From a virus, in IMG/VR virus record IMGVR_UViG_3300043434_000693, positions 1 through 64,000 of that record: a DNA stretch of 64,000 nt; one strand, given 5' to 3'. Positions 36,896 to 44,915 of this stretch are shown piece by piece. The position numbers and the translations under genes are program-made. The number at the start of each line of letters is the position of its first letter. Positions within the stretch are counted from its first letter, which is position 1. The notes below the pieces were generated by a model. The model did not search any database and was not told where the DNA came from. It was given only the letters and a program-made list of their open reading frames with translations.

Positions 36896-37849
36896 TTAGA
36901 ATAACATACTGAATAATAACGCACGATTTTTAGCAACTAATTCATCTGACACAGTTGAATTAGTAAAAAAGATTCCACTTTTTCCCGGACCAACTATCGA
37001 TTTAGAATATATTTTGTTTTTTCCTAAAGACGATGTTGGAGTGGTTATTTGATCTGTTAAAGAAAGAACAGCGTCAACTTCGACTAAGTTATTATTCGCA
37101 GTTAAAATTAATTGAGCAGTTGAATTATTTTTAATTGTATTGTTTAAAATGTTTACATTATTAACAGTAAGTCCTAATGTTGTTATTTCTGCTCTAAGAT
37201 AACTGTTTACTATAAAGTCAATTGAACTTGCTGTTGCTTCTACTCTCGAAAGCTCTGGGGTTCCTACTAAAGGATAATGAATATTAGTTACATTAGCTGT
37301 ACCGCCAGTTGCTGATACATAATCAGTAACAAATTTTCTATTTGGGACATCATCGTCGCCGAGTACCCGAGTTTCGTAATCAGTAGAATTAACAATTGTT
37401 AAAATGCTATCAAAATTTTGCATGTCGAATAATATGTTCGACAATCCATCTGTTGTAATAGTTGAAAGTTGAAGTGCAGACAACTTTCCATCTTCAGTTT
37501 TAAGAACAAAAGTTCCGGGTGAATCGTCTACTAGATACGGATCATAGTGAGTAACTTGTTCGTCGAAAATAATCTGAGCATCAGATAAATTTCCTCGATC
37601 AATTTGAATTCCTGCACGATAATTTAATGTACTACCTATACCATTCCCAGTTTGTCCAGCATTAATATAGATAATGTTGTCTTTAATAGTAGTATTAGTT
37701 GACTCAACCGTAGTTGTTGTTCCTTTGACGTCAAGATTTCCGGTAATAGTTACAAGTCCAATTGCAGTACCAGTATCTAAAATGATATTCCCGCCAGATT
37801 GAACCTGAAGTCGGTAATCGCTTTGATTAACTTTTAATATTCTTGACAT
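36896..37849 (-). CDS. Fibre-like virion protein, 317 aa
   Basis: MSRILKVNQSDYRLQVQSGGNIILDTG, then VTITGNLDVKGTTTTVES and NTTIKDNIIYINAGQTG, a shaft pattern known from marine T4-like phage structural proteins. RKFVTDYVSATGG is a hinge. The C-terminal third is LNNTIKNNSTAQLILTANNN-like, again resembling the end parts of the RISGPLL fibres. SD AGGATT. No catalytic motif. Its gene follows a hairpin at 37862-37886 that may reduce read-through from the 342-aa gene. Confidence 0.65.
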   Translation of the reverse strand: MSRILKVNQSDYRLQVQSGGNIILDTGTAIGLVTITGNLDVKGTTTTVESTNTTIKDNIIYINAGQTGNGIGSTLNYRAGIQIDRGNLSDAQIIFDEQVTHYDPYLVDDSPGTFVLKTEDGKLSALQLSTITTDGLSNILFDMQNFDSILTIVNSTDYETRVLGDDDVPNRKFVTDYVSATGGTANVTNIHYPLVGTPELSRVEATASSIDFIVNSYLRAEITTLGLTVNNVNILNNTIKNNSTAQLILTANNNLVEVDAVLSLTDQITTPTSSLGKNKIYSKSIVGPGKSGIFFTNSTVSDELVAKNRALLFSMLF

Positions 37850-37861
37850 TTTTAATCCTAA

Positions 37862-37886
37862 ATAAGGGGAGGGTTACTCCCCTTAT
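37862..37886 (-). terminator. Hairpin between the 342-aa and 317-aa genes, partial terminator
   Basis: Perfect 10-bp stem ATAAGGGGAG/CTCCCCTTAT with a 5-base loop. On the minus strand it is followed only by TTAGGATT, with no long T-run, so it may act as an attenuator or an mRNA 3' end stabiliser rather than a full stop. Confidence 0.55.
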
Positions 37887-37892
37887 GCATTA

Positions 37893-38921
37893 TTATGCGT
37901 TTTCAATTTGGACAACTGATCCACTTGCTGCTGCGAAAGACCATTGTGCAACTTCACCGGTTGCAAATAACCAATCTAAGTCACCACCGTCGTCAACTAA
38001 GCGGGTTAACTTTGCTTTATGTGCAGTTAATTTAGTAACATAATATGTGTTACCGTTCGCATCTGTTGCAATAATTGTTGCTTCGCCTGCTGCTGGAGTA
38101 TCTGCAACTAATGTCACACGGCCTACACCTTGTGCAGTCTTAACAATATACTTCTTGCTTCCAACTTGACGAAGAATATCGCCTAATACTGCTGATGTTC
38201 CATCTCCTGAAACATTTCCTGCTGCACCTGCTGCAGGGACCCATGCAGTAATTTGAATAGCGTTTTCTTGATTGGTTACACTACCGACATTACCTGTATC
38301 AGTAGTTAATACTGCTGTTTTAGTTGCATTACCGGTCATAGTAATTGCAGGAGCAGAAACATATCCTGAACCTTTTTCGTCAATTGCTACTGCTAACACG
38401 CCCCATGTAATGTCAACTCTTAGATTGTTACCGGTGCCGCCTGTTGTAAACATACTAGCAACTGTGCTACCTGGATCACTAACTGCTGTAGCTCCATTAT
38501 ATGCAAGTACAGTATATGAACCGCCGTCTACAAGTTCAACTGTAGTAGCTGCTCCGCCACCATCAACACTTTTAATTCTAAAACTTGCACGAGTAGTATA
38601 GGTACCGTCAACTGTTCCAGTGCCACCAGGTAAAGAACCGCTTCCTAATTCTACTAGTTCTTCATCGATATAGCTTCCGCCGCCATTATCAATACTAACT
38701 GATTTAACTACCATTGTTACAGTACCAGCTGTTGCAGTTACACCAGTAGGTAAAGTTGGTGCTGCAAAGGTTACTGAAGGAACTGCAATGTAGTTATTGT
38801 TTGTTCCACCGATAGTTACACTTGCAACTCCTTGACCGCCAATTCCATAATTGTCAGCGGTTGTGCTTGCGGAACCGACATTGCGGTTACCAAAAAATTT
38901 CTTATTTAATGGGCGTCCCAT
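37893..38921 (-). CDS. Conserved virion structural protein (MGRPLNKKFFG type), 342 aa
   Basis: The opening MGRPLNKKFFGNRN is one I recognise from a structural protein widespread in T4-like marine phages. The rest is glycine-, alanine- and threonine-rich with beta repeats (GGQGVASVTIGGTNNNYIAVPSVTF; IDEKGSGYVSAPAITMTG) and a C-terminal globular part (KYIVKTAQGVGRVTLVAD...WLFATGEVAQWSF). SD AAAGGAGA. It is the gene next to gp23 and has its own late promoter and leader, so it may be an abundant head- or tail-surface protein; head decoration is possible but unproven. Confidence 0.7.
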   Translation of the reverse strand: MGRPLNKKFFGNRNVGSASTTADNYGIGGQGVASVTIGGTNNNYIAVPSVTFAAPTLPTGVTATAGTVTMVVKSVSIDNGGGSYIDEELVELGSGSLPGGTGTVDGTYTTRASFRIKSVDGGGAATTVELVDGGSYTVLAYNGATAVSDPGSTVASMFTTGGTGNNLRVDITWGVLAVAIDEKGSGYVSAPAITMTGNATKTAVLTTDTGNVGSVTNQENAIQITAWVPAAGAAGNVSGDGTSAVLGDILRQVGSKKYIVKTAQGVGRVTLVADTPAAGEATIIATDANGNTYYVTKLTAHKAKLTRLVDDGGDLDWLFATGEVAQWSFAAASGSVVQIENA

Positions 38922-38984
38922 TTGTTTTCTCCTTTAAAACGTTCTAGGTTTACGCAGAGGGATTCTGCATAATTTTAGACAAAG

Positions 38985-38991
38985 TATTTAT
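38985..38991 (-). promoter_or_regulatory. T4-type late promoter for the 342-aa structural gene
   Basis: Minus strand CTGATAAATACTTTG holds ATAAATA, directly after the gp23 terminator T-run and 64 bases before the ATG at 38921. The leader holds a small hairpin GCAGA/TCTGC (38954-38968). Confidence 0.7.
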
Positions 38992-38995
38992 CAGA

Positions 38996-39026
38996 TAAAA
39001 AGAAAGGACTCCGAAGAGTCCTTTCT
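38996..39026 (-). terminator. Rho-independent terminator after gp23
   Basis: Minus strand AGAAAGGACTC-ttcg-GAGTCCTTTCT: an 11-bp stem with a TTCG tetraloop followed by a T-rich tract. It lies about 24 bases beyond the gp23 stop and closes the head operon. Confidence 0.9.
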
Positions 39027-39049
39027 AAACGTTCGATAAAGAACAGCTA

Positions 39050-40219
39050 TTAACTGAACTTAACGTTACCGCTAGTGATACCAACAAGACCTAAGTAGTC
39101 TGCTGCATTACCAAGAGATGATGCAGTATTTGAAAGTTCAACATAACCATAACGTGTCATGAAGCTAACAACTGGTTCGAAAGTACTTGGATCAAGTACA
39201 ACACCGCTTGACATTAACGGAATGTATGGGCAGTAGAACGCAGGTGCGTCTGATTCTGAACCACCCTTATAACCAATAAGGATAGAAGCATTGTCAGTTG
39301 CATAAGTGTTTACATAAACCTTCATTGAGTTGTTTAAAGTACCAACAAACTTAGTGTTAGTTGGAGCTTCAAAAGTACCTTCAGTTGTACGAGCAAATGC
39401 TGAAGTAGTTGCTGATTGAAGGATAGTTAATGCAAATGGGCTAACTACAGCGTAGTTACCTGCACCACGACGAGTACGTTGTGCAATTAAGTTAGAAACA
39501 CGATTGATTTGAACAGCTAATGCAGCGTGTTCGTCACCAACAAATGTTGCTGTACCAGAAACGTTTGCTTGGTTGTAAGTTTCAATCGGTGATCCTGCAA
39601 GAGTTGTTAATGAACCGATGATTTCTTGATCGATTTCAGCGGTAATTTCTTGTGCAAGAGCAGCCATAATTTCTGCTTCAACGTCAATTCCTTGTTGTGA
39701 TTGAGCATCTTGTGCAGCTTCGAAAGTCCAGCGAGCTGATAACTTACGAGTCTTGGCTTCAACAGTTTGCTTCAAGATTTGAATTGACATTCTCTTACCA
39801 GCTGCACCTTCAAGTGTAGCTGTAGAAGCTGCCTTAGAACCTGGATCTGCGTCGTTACCTGAGTAACCTGCTGCAATCTTGAATGGGCTAAGTGCTTCTT
39901 CACCTGCTACAACACCTGTTGCGCTATCTGCATAACGAACACGTAATGTATGGATTTGACCAACTGGGCCAGTCATCGGTTGAACACCAACTAATTCGTT
40001 AGCAATAACGGTTGGCATAACACGACGGATAACTGGTAAAATAACACGATTTAATGTGGCAACGTTGCCGGCAGAAGTAGCACCAGCAGTTGGGGATTCA
40101 ATCAAATACTTACGAGTATTTTCAAGGGTTACACCCATTACTGATTTTTTTGTGCCTGATAAGCCTTCTAATAGGGCTTCTTTCGTTTCTGCCCAACGGC
40201 CAGTAAGTAGTTCTGACAT
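39050..40219 (-). CDS. gp23: Major capsid protein gp23, 389 aa
   Basis: HK97-fold major head protein. Recognised by the N-terminal region (TRKYLIESPTAGATSAGNVA), LPVIRRVMPTVIANELVGVQPMTGPVGQIHTLRVRY, KTRKLSARWTFEAAQDAQSQ, QEIDQEIIGSL-like text, and the C-terminal YCPYIPLMSSGVVLDPSTFEP...RYGYVEL. T4 gp23 is 521 aa; this is much shorter, as in marine T4-like phages that lack the insertion domain. The tripeptide L-I-E near residue 41 fits the gp21 cleavage rule [LI]-x-E, so the mature N-terminus is probably SPTAG. Strong SD (AAGGAG) and a downstream terminator fit high expression. Confidence 0.96.
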   Translation of the reverse strand: MSELLTGRWAETKEALLEGLSGTKKSVMGVTLENTRKYLIESPTAGATSAGNVATLNRVILPVIRRVMPTVIANELVGVQPMTGPVGQIHTLRVRYADSATGVVAGEEALSPFKIAAGYSGNDADPGSKAASTATLEGAAGKRMSIQILKQTVEAKTRKLSARWTFEAAQDAQSQQGIDVEAEIMAALAQEITAEIDQEIIGSLTTLAGSPIETYNQANVSGTATFVGDEHAALAVQINRVSNLIAQRTRRGAGNYAVVSPFALTILQSATTSAFARTTEGTFEAPTNTKFVGTLNNSMKVYVNTYATDNASILIGYKGGSESDAPAFYCPYIPLMSSGVVLDPSTFEPVVSFMTRYGYVELSNTASSLGNAADYLGLVGITSGNVKFS

Positions 40220-40230
40220 TTAAATTCTCC

Positions 40231-41325
40231 TTAAACTTTAAGTCCAGCGAGTTTACGAATTTCGATGATATTATTTTCATCCTCGCTGCTACGATTGGGG
40301 TTGGAAATCTTATTTCCGGTTATTTCTTTAGCCTCTACTAGTGCCTGTTTCTTCTGCGGAGCTTTGCCAGCAATTACTGCCGGAAGATACTTTTCAAAAC
40401 TTTCATTGAGTTTTGAAGTTTTCACACTCTCCATCAATTCATTCATGATCGAACGTTGATCTGCACTTAATGGTGCAAGTAGTTCACTCATAATTTCTTT
40501 TCTTTGTTGCGACTCTTTTAATGTCGCAATCTCTGCTTCTTTGCTTTCTAGTATTTTTTCGGCTTTTACAACTGCATTTGCAGCTTCTTTCATTGCCAAA
40601 TCTTTCATGTCTATGACTTTGAGCAATTTTGCAGTTTCTGATTTTTCATTAAGGTAACTAGCTTGATATTCAGAAGCAAACGCTTCGAATAGCTTACGAC
40701 CAAATTCCATACGACGAGCTGATTCGATATCTTCTTTTAATGAAGTAATCTCTGATCTTAGTGTCTTATTAACAACACCTTCAACCATTACCGCAGCACG
40801 TTGAACAAAATCTTGTTTTACCTTCTTGAGTTGTTCACGTCCTTCACGAACTAAGCGAACTTTAGTTGCTGCTAAGTCCTGTTTGTCTTTATAAAACTCT
40901 GTAATTTCTTGAGCTAAAGCTTCAACTACAAATTGTTCTAATGTTCCAAATTTGCCTGCCATAGAAACTTGATCTTCGTGTAGTTCACGAACTTCAGAAG
41001 CTAATTGACGAGTAACAAACTCTTTCATTAATTTTGAATCGCTCGACATCTTCTTAGCATACTTTACTTTCATTTCTGCTAATGAATTACGATCATCTAC
41101 AAACTCAACAATTTCGTCTTTGATTCCATCAGTGATCATACGTTCAACTGCTTCAATCATTACTGACTTGTCATGTTCGTATTTTTGAGCAAATTCTTCT
41201 CGTAGTTGTTGAGAAACTTGTTCGCGATTTTCATTGATCTTCGCATCCCAAGCCTTTTCAATTGACTCTTTAATCTCTTCCGAAACCACATTGTTTTCAA
41301 ATAACGTTTTTAATGCATCCAACAT
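40231..41325 (-). CDS. gp22: Prohead core scaffold protein gp22, 364 aa
   Basis: Almost wholly helical, charged, coiled-coil protein (long runs of E, K, Q, A) placed between gp21 and gp23 as in T4. It forms the internal scaffold around which gp23 assembles and is then degraded by gp21. T4 gp22 is 269 aa; this one is longer. SD AAGGAG. The C-terminus NNIIEIRKLAGL is short and ordered-looking. Assignment rests on gene order and composition more than on motifs. Confidence 0.9.
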   Translation of the reverse strand: MLDALKTLFENNVVSEEIKESIEKAWDAKINENREQVSQQLREEFAQKYEHDKSVMIEAVERMITDGIKDEIVEFVDDRNSLAEMKVKYAKKMSSDSKLMKEFVTRQLASEVRELHEDQVSMAGKFGTLEQFVVEALAQEITEFYKDKQDLAATKVRLVREGREQLKKVKQDFVQRAAVMVEGVVNKTLRSEITSLKEDIESARRMEFGRKLFEAFASEYQASYLNEKSETAKLLKVIDMKDLAMKEAANAVVKAEKILESKEAEIATLKESQQRKEIMSELLAPLSADQRSIMNELMESVKTSKLNESFEKYLPAVIAGKAPQKKQALVEAKEITGNKISNPNRSSEDENNIIEIRKLAGLKV

Positions 41326-41338
41326 GTGATTCTCCTTA

Positions 41339-41965
41339 TTATTGGAGTTTGCTTATTATTCCTAATAAGCTCTCTTTGAGATATTGTTGTGCTTTTGGAT
41401 CGCCCTTCACCTCTTGCGCTATGCGAAGAGCATTATAACCACCTTTTGTATTTAAAAGGTGCTCATAAATTGGTGTTGGGTATGCACCAGGAGCACTAGG
41501 TTGAGCTACCATATCTACTGTGATAATCTCAAAATCTGAAACTTCACCTGACCCGTCTTCTCTTACGTTGCCGGATCCACGTGAACTTACGCCTAATTTC
41601 ACACCACTTTCAAGCATGGTACGAATTAATTGTCCCATTGGGGTTGGTAAAATTTTTAATTTACCATAACCATTTGGACCGTCCATCCACATATTTGTTA
41701 TCATGTGACTAACACGGTCCAAATTTATCTTTAAATCGTCGGGATGATCTACTTCTCCGAGGACTGAATAACCGTTCTGAATCTGATCATTGAGGGTCTT
41801 AACAGCCTTGCTAATTTCACTCACAGGATAAACACGCTGATTAGCGTTGCGGATACCGCCTTGTATACAAATTCCACTCATATACAAGTTTTTCCCATCT
41901 CTGTCGTCAGATTCAACGACCATCTTTGCTTCGTTGAAACTTAGATTTTCTCGGAGATGTAACAT
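41339..41965 (-). CDS. gp21: Prohead core protease gp21, 208 aa
   Basis: Serine protease of the herpes-assemblin-like prohead protease group that cleaves scaffold, internal and capsid proteins after [LI]-x-E. Visible are YPVSEI, the catalytic histidine in VLGEVDHPDD (His74), the catalytic serine in GVKLGVSSRGSG (Ser127/128), and FEIITVDMVAQPSAPGAYPTP, the conserved C-terminal part. Length is like T4 gp21 (212 aa). Lies between the gp67-like gene and gp22, 1 base from the former, so translation is coupled. Confidence 0.95.
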   Translation of the reverse strand: MLHLRENLSFNEAKMVVESDDRDGKNLYMSGICIQGGIRNANQRVYPVSEISKAVKTLNDQIQNGYSVLGEVDHPDDLKINLDRVSHMITNMWMDGPNGYGKLKILPTPMGQLIRTMLESGVKLGVSSRGSGNVREDGSGEVSDFEIITVDMVAQPSAPGAYPTPIYEHLLNTKGGYNALRIAQEVKGDPKAQQYLKESLLGIISKLQ

Positions 41966-41966
41966 C

Positions 41967-42800
41967 TTACTTCTTTCCGCCGATTAAACTTTTCTTGTTA
42001 TCTGCTTTTTCACTTTGGCCTTTCTTTTCAGGACCATGACCTGGTTCCTTGTGTGTAAATGCAGACTTTGCTGCTTTTGCACCAGGAACATTAATGTTTC
42101 CAAAGTTTTCTTCCTTAGTTGCCGGATTTAAAAGACCACCTTTAGTGCCTTCTCCTTTAGCTTCTCCGCCGAACTTAGGTGCTGTTCCGCCCATGTCGTT
42201 ATACTTTGGCTTATTGAATAAGCTCTTTGTATTTTGTCCGTTATCACCATGCTTCGGTTTTGCAACAGCGTTTACATATTCAAGCATTGCTGCAAGTTCG
42301 TCAACAGGTTCTTCTGGGCCAAACTCATCTCCGCCCATGTCGTCCATTCCGCCCATGTCGTCGTTGCCAAACATGTCATCATGTTCTGGTTCATCTTGCT
42401 CGTCGGCCATTAATTGGTCGAATTCTGCTCTTAAATCGTTTAATGCGTCTTCGATGTCAAGTACTCGATCTTCGAGGTCACCTTCTGGCTGTTCAGAATC
42501 AAATGACGGAGCTTCATCGCTGTCGCCTTCATCGTCGTCACTTTCTTCTTCCTCTTCTTCCTCTTCTTCACCGAACGCTTCTTCTACTGACTCTTCTTCC
42601 TCTTCTTCTGAAGCTTCATCCATAGATTCTTCTTCTTCCTCTTCTGATTTTTCATTGAGGTCAAAGTCTTCTGATAATAATTCTTCGTAAATTTCGCGAG
42701 ATTTCGCAACTACGATGTTATGAAAAATTTCTTTTGCGGTTTCTTGATCTTCGTTGATCAAAGCATCAAGCATTGCTTCAAATTGAGCACGATCAGTCAT
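41967..42800 (-). CDS. Acidic prohead core protein, gp67-like, 277 aa
   Basis: The first 50 residues (FEAMLDALINEDQETAKEIFHNIVVAKSREIYEELL) resemble the start of T4 gp67 (PIP), which is followed there, as here, by a long run of Asp/Glu. Gene position before gp21 is the same as in T4. T4 gp67 is 80 aa; this protein adds a second acidic part with MDDMGG repeats and a G/K-rich tail (KEPGHGPEKKGQSEKADNKK). It should be part of the prohead core, cut by gp21 into small internal peptides. SD AGGAGAAT. The extended tail may do the work of gp68, which is not seen as a separate gene. Confidence 0.72.
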   Translation of the reverse strand: MTDRAQFEAMLDALINEDQETAKEIFHNIVVAKSREIYEELLSEDFDLNEKSEEEEEESMDEASEEEEEESVEEAFGEEEEEEEEESDDDEGDSDEAPSFDSEQPEGDLEDRVLDIEDALNDLRAEFDQLMADEQDEPEHDDMFGNDDMGGMDDMGGDEFGPEEPVDELAAMLEYVNAVAKPKHGDNGQNTKSLFNKPKYNDMGGTAPKFGGEAKGEGTKGGLLNPATKEENFGNINVPGAKAAKSAFTHKEPGHGPEKKGQSEKADNKKSLIGGKK

Positions 42801-42876
42801 GTTAATTCTCCTAATTTGTTAATAATTACAAGGCTGTAATATATTTACACTACTTATATCAAAATAGTGGAAATAT

Positions 42877-42897
42877 GGTGTAAAAACACCTTGTTTT
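42877..42897 (+). terminator. Plus-strand terminator-like hairpin in the gp67 leader
   Basis: Plus strand GGTGT-AAAA-ACACC followed by TTGTTTTT. Genes on both sides are on the minus strand, so it would stop antisense transcription, or act as a hairpin in the gp67 leader mRNA. Confidence 0.5.
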
Positions 42898-42908
42898 TGA
42901 TCATTTTT

Positions 42909-42916
42909 TATTTATA
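42909..42916 (-). promoter_or_regulatory. T4-type late promoter, exact TATAAATA, for gp67-gp21-gp22-gp23
   Basis: Minus strand TATAAATA overlapping the stop region of the 79-aa gene, about 109 bases before the gp67-like ATG. It is the only clear late promoter for the capsid operon in this stretch. Confidence 0.75.
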
Positions 42917-43151
42917 CTGCCGGGGCAGGAGGATTAGCATACATTGCGTGGATAAATTCTAATTCATTCTCTTGTTCAAGTATGTGAGCTTCGCTTGCTT
43001 TTCGAAGTTCGTTTAACTGTCGAAGAGTTAAACGAGTTTTCCTAGTATCTCCGCGATGCATTGTAGTTGTATCACGAGAAGGATTGTATCTTAGATCACT
43101 CGTCTGCGATCTAGTATCCGGATCAATATAAAAAAGTTCTCTAAGAATCAT
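42912..43151 (-). CDS. Small conserved protein between gp20 and gp67, 79 aa
   Basis: MILRELFYIDPDTRSQTSDLRYNPSRDTTTMHRGDTRKTRLTL, then a helical part (LRQLNELRKASEAHILEQENELEFIHAMYA). Basic N-terminal half, charged helical C-terminal half. A small gene in this place is usual in T4-like marine phages; its role is unknown but the setting points to head or portal assembly. The gp20 stop is 8 bases upstream of the ATG. Confidence 0.7.
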   Translation of the reverse strand: MILRELFYIDPDTRSQTSDLRYNPSRDTTTMHRGDTRKTRLTLRQLNELRKASEAHILEQENELEFIHAMYANPPAPAV

Positions 43152-43155
43152 ATTG

Positions 43156-43162
43156 TATTTAT
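43156..43162 (-). promoter_or_regulatory. Possible late promoter directly before the 79-aa gene
   Basis: Minus strand ATAAATA sits across the gp20 stop codon, only 4 bases before the ATG at 43151. A transcript from it would be nearly leaderless, so the match may be chance. Confidence 0.3.
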
Positions 43163-44907
43163 GCTACTGGTGGTGGAGTTGTAGGTGGTGTTAATGGTGA
43201 TGCTTCTCCGGCAACAGGATTCGTTGCTCCTATCTCGCCTTCCATGTCTTCAGGTGCAGATAAGTCGCCGGCCATTCCAAGATCCCCTTCTATCCCTGCT
43301 GCACTCAGACCTGCTGAACGTAACTCGCCGGCGGCATCTGTATGCGTCGGCATTCCTTTACCGTTCTCTTCACCCCATAAACGTTCGTTTTCGGCTACTT
43401 CTTCGTCGGTTAATCCTAAAAATCTCTTTAATGCAAATCGATTACTAATAAAAGGAATAGCTTGAATTGTATTAAAGGTATTAATTCTTTCTGCATCTAT
43501 ACTTGCTTGGCGAGAACTTGCAAAGTTCATAGGAGGATTAAAGTTAATTTCAAATAAACTTGGATCGATGTTTAATCCTTTGGTATACATGAACATTTTG
43601 AATTCTGTATCAAAGACTTCTGTTAAAAGATATTGAAGTCTTTCGCAATACTTGTTAAATCTCAGTTCTTGAATATATGCTGTTCCAACACGACCGTCGT
43701 TGAAACTTGCTTGACTGTCATCTGCTCCGGTAGGCAAGTAACTGCTTGGGATTCTTAATCCGCGGAAAAGTTTGTTTGTAAAATATTTTAAGTCGTCGAT
43801 TTCACCTAAGTTTGTTCCGCCTGGCAAGGTATCTACTTTACTTCCTCTACCGTCAGATGTTTGCGGGAAGAAGTAATCTTCATTAATAGATAATGGATTA
43901 TAAGCACTATCGATAACATTTTGGCCGCCGCCAGATTGACTCGGGATTCTTCTTTGATGTATTTCGTTTTTGATTCTTTCTACATACGCCATAGCTAAGT
44001 GGCTTGGCATGTTACCAACATCAATGTAAAATATTCTACGTTCCGGTGCTCTTTGTATTCTGTAAATTAAAATAGCATCTTCTAATAATTCTTTTTGTTT
44101 GTATACTTTAAAAACATTTTCTAATAAACTATTACCAAACGGATAATTGTTATCTAATCCTTCTGACAGACTAAGATGAACTACATGTTCAGCATCGATT
44201 GCGCATTCGGTTTCCGATAATCCAAATCTACTGCCTGAACTTGATGTGGGATACGGCCCACTTGTTCCCCGTTGTGTAGCATTTGCACCTAAATAACCAC
44301 TAGAAGGGATAACTCCTCCGCCGTTTTGTCTCGGATTAATGTTAGGTGTGATTTGAGTAGCAACTAAATGTTCAAAATTTGGTGCTAAATCTTTGATTAT
44401 ATATTGTTCAGGTCGTTTTCCGTCGCTTTCATTGACAATAATCTTTACAATTTTGCTTGGGTCAATCCAGTGCCATTTTTGAGTTTCTGGATCTCTAATA
44501 AAAAATGAGTCACCGTACTTAAATGTGTTACGAATTATTCTAAAAATTCTAGTATCAAACTTTTGTATTTTGTTCCATTGCTGCATGTATTCGCTTAGAA
44601 TTCGAACTTCTGAGTTCGTAGCTTTGCTACGCCACTTAACAGTAAAAGGACTTTTGCCGTCTTTTAATTTTTGTGTACAAAATTCAGCAAGAATGTCCAA
44701 TGCTGCATTGATTTCAGGATCGCTATCCATAACTTCATATTGTTGATATCTTTCAATACGATTCGGACTTCCTGTATAAACATCAGGCAAGTAACTAGAA
44801 TAATTTGTTTGAGCAGGGCCAGGACGAGATGTGATCGATCTTCCAGGTATAGTGCTTATTTCAGAACTTTCTGTATTAACCGGGGTAAAATATTTTTTCC
44901 ATGACAT
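43159..44907 (-). CDS. gp20: Portal vertex protein gp20, 582 aa
   Basis: Dodecameric portal through which DNA enters and leaves the head. Recognised by YQQYEVMDSDPEINAALDILAEF, FTVKWRSKAT, IIRNTFKYGDSFFIRDP, EHVVHLSLSEGLDNNYPFGNSLLE, KQKELLEDAILIYRIQRAPERRIFYIDVGNMP, FFPQTSDGRGSKVDTLPGGTNLGEIDDL, and SYLPTGADDSQASFNDGRVGTAY, all classic gp20 segments. T4 gp20 is 524 aa; the extra length is a low-complexity C-terminal tail (ASPLTPPTTPPPVA) and an inserted G/S-rich loop near residue 200. Confidence 0.97.
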   Translation of the reverse strand: MSWKKYFTPVNTESSEISTIPGRSITSRPGPAQTNYSSYLPDVYTGSPNRIERYQQYEVMDSDPEINAALDILAEFCTQKLKDGKSPFTVKWRSKATNSEVRILSEYMQQWNKIQKFDTRIFRIIRNTFKYGDSFFIRDPETQKWHWIDPSKIVKIIVNESDGKRPEQYIIKDLAPNFEHLVATQITPNINPRQNGGGVIPSSGYLGANATQRGTSGPYPTSSSGSRFGLSETECAIDAEHVVHLSLSEGLDNNYPFGNSLLENVFKVYKQKELLEDAILIYRIQRAPERRIFYIDVGNMPSHLAMAYVERIKNEIHQRRIPSQSGGGQNVIDSAYNPLSINEDYFFPQTSDGRGSKVDTLPGGTNLGEIDDLKYFTNKLFRGLRIPSSYLPTGADDSQASFNDGRVGTAYIQELRFNKYCERLQYLLTEVFDTEFKMFMYTKGLNIDPSLFEINFNPPMNFASSRQASIDAERINTFNTIQAIPFISNRFALKRFLGLTDEEVAENERLWGEENGKGMPTHTDAAGELRSAGLSAAGIEGDLGMAGDLSAPEDMEGEIGATNPVAGEASPLTPPTTPPPVA

Positions 44908-44915
44908 AATTTTTA

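Noticed and set aside
42049-42690. Long open frame on the plus strand opposite the gp67-like gene (and similar frames opposite fibre genes)
   Set aside because: It is the mirror of acidic repeats (serine-rich by codon symmetry), without SD, promoter or a recognisable protein.
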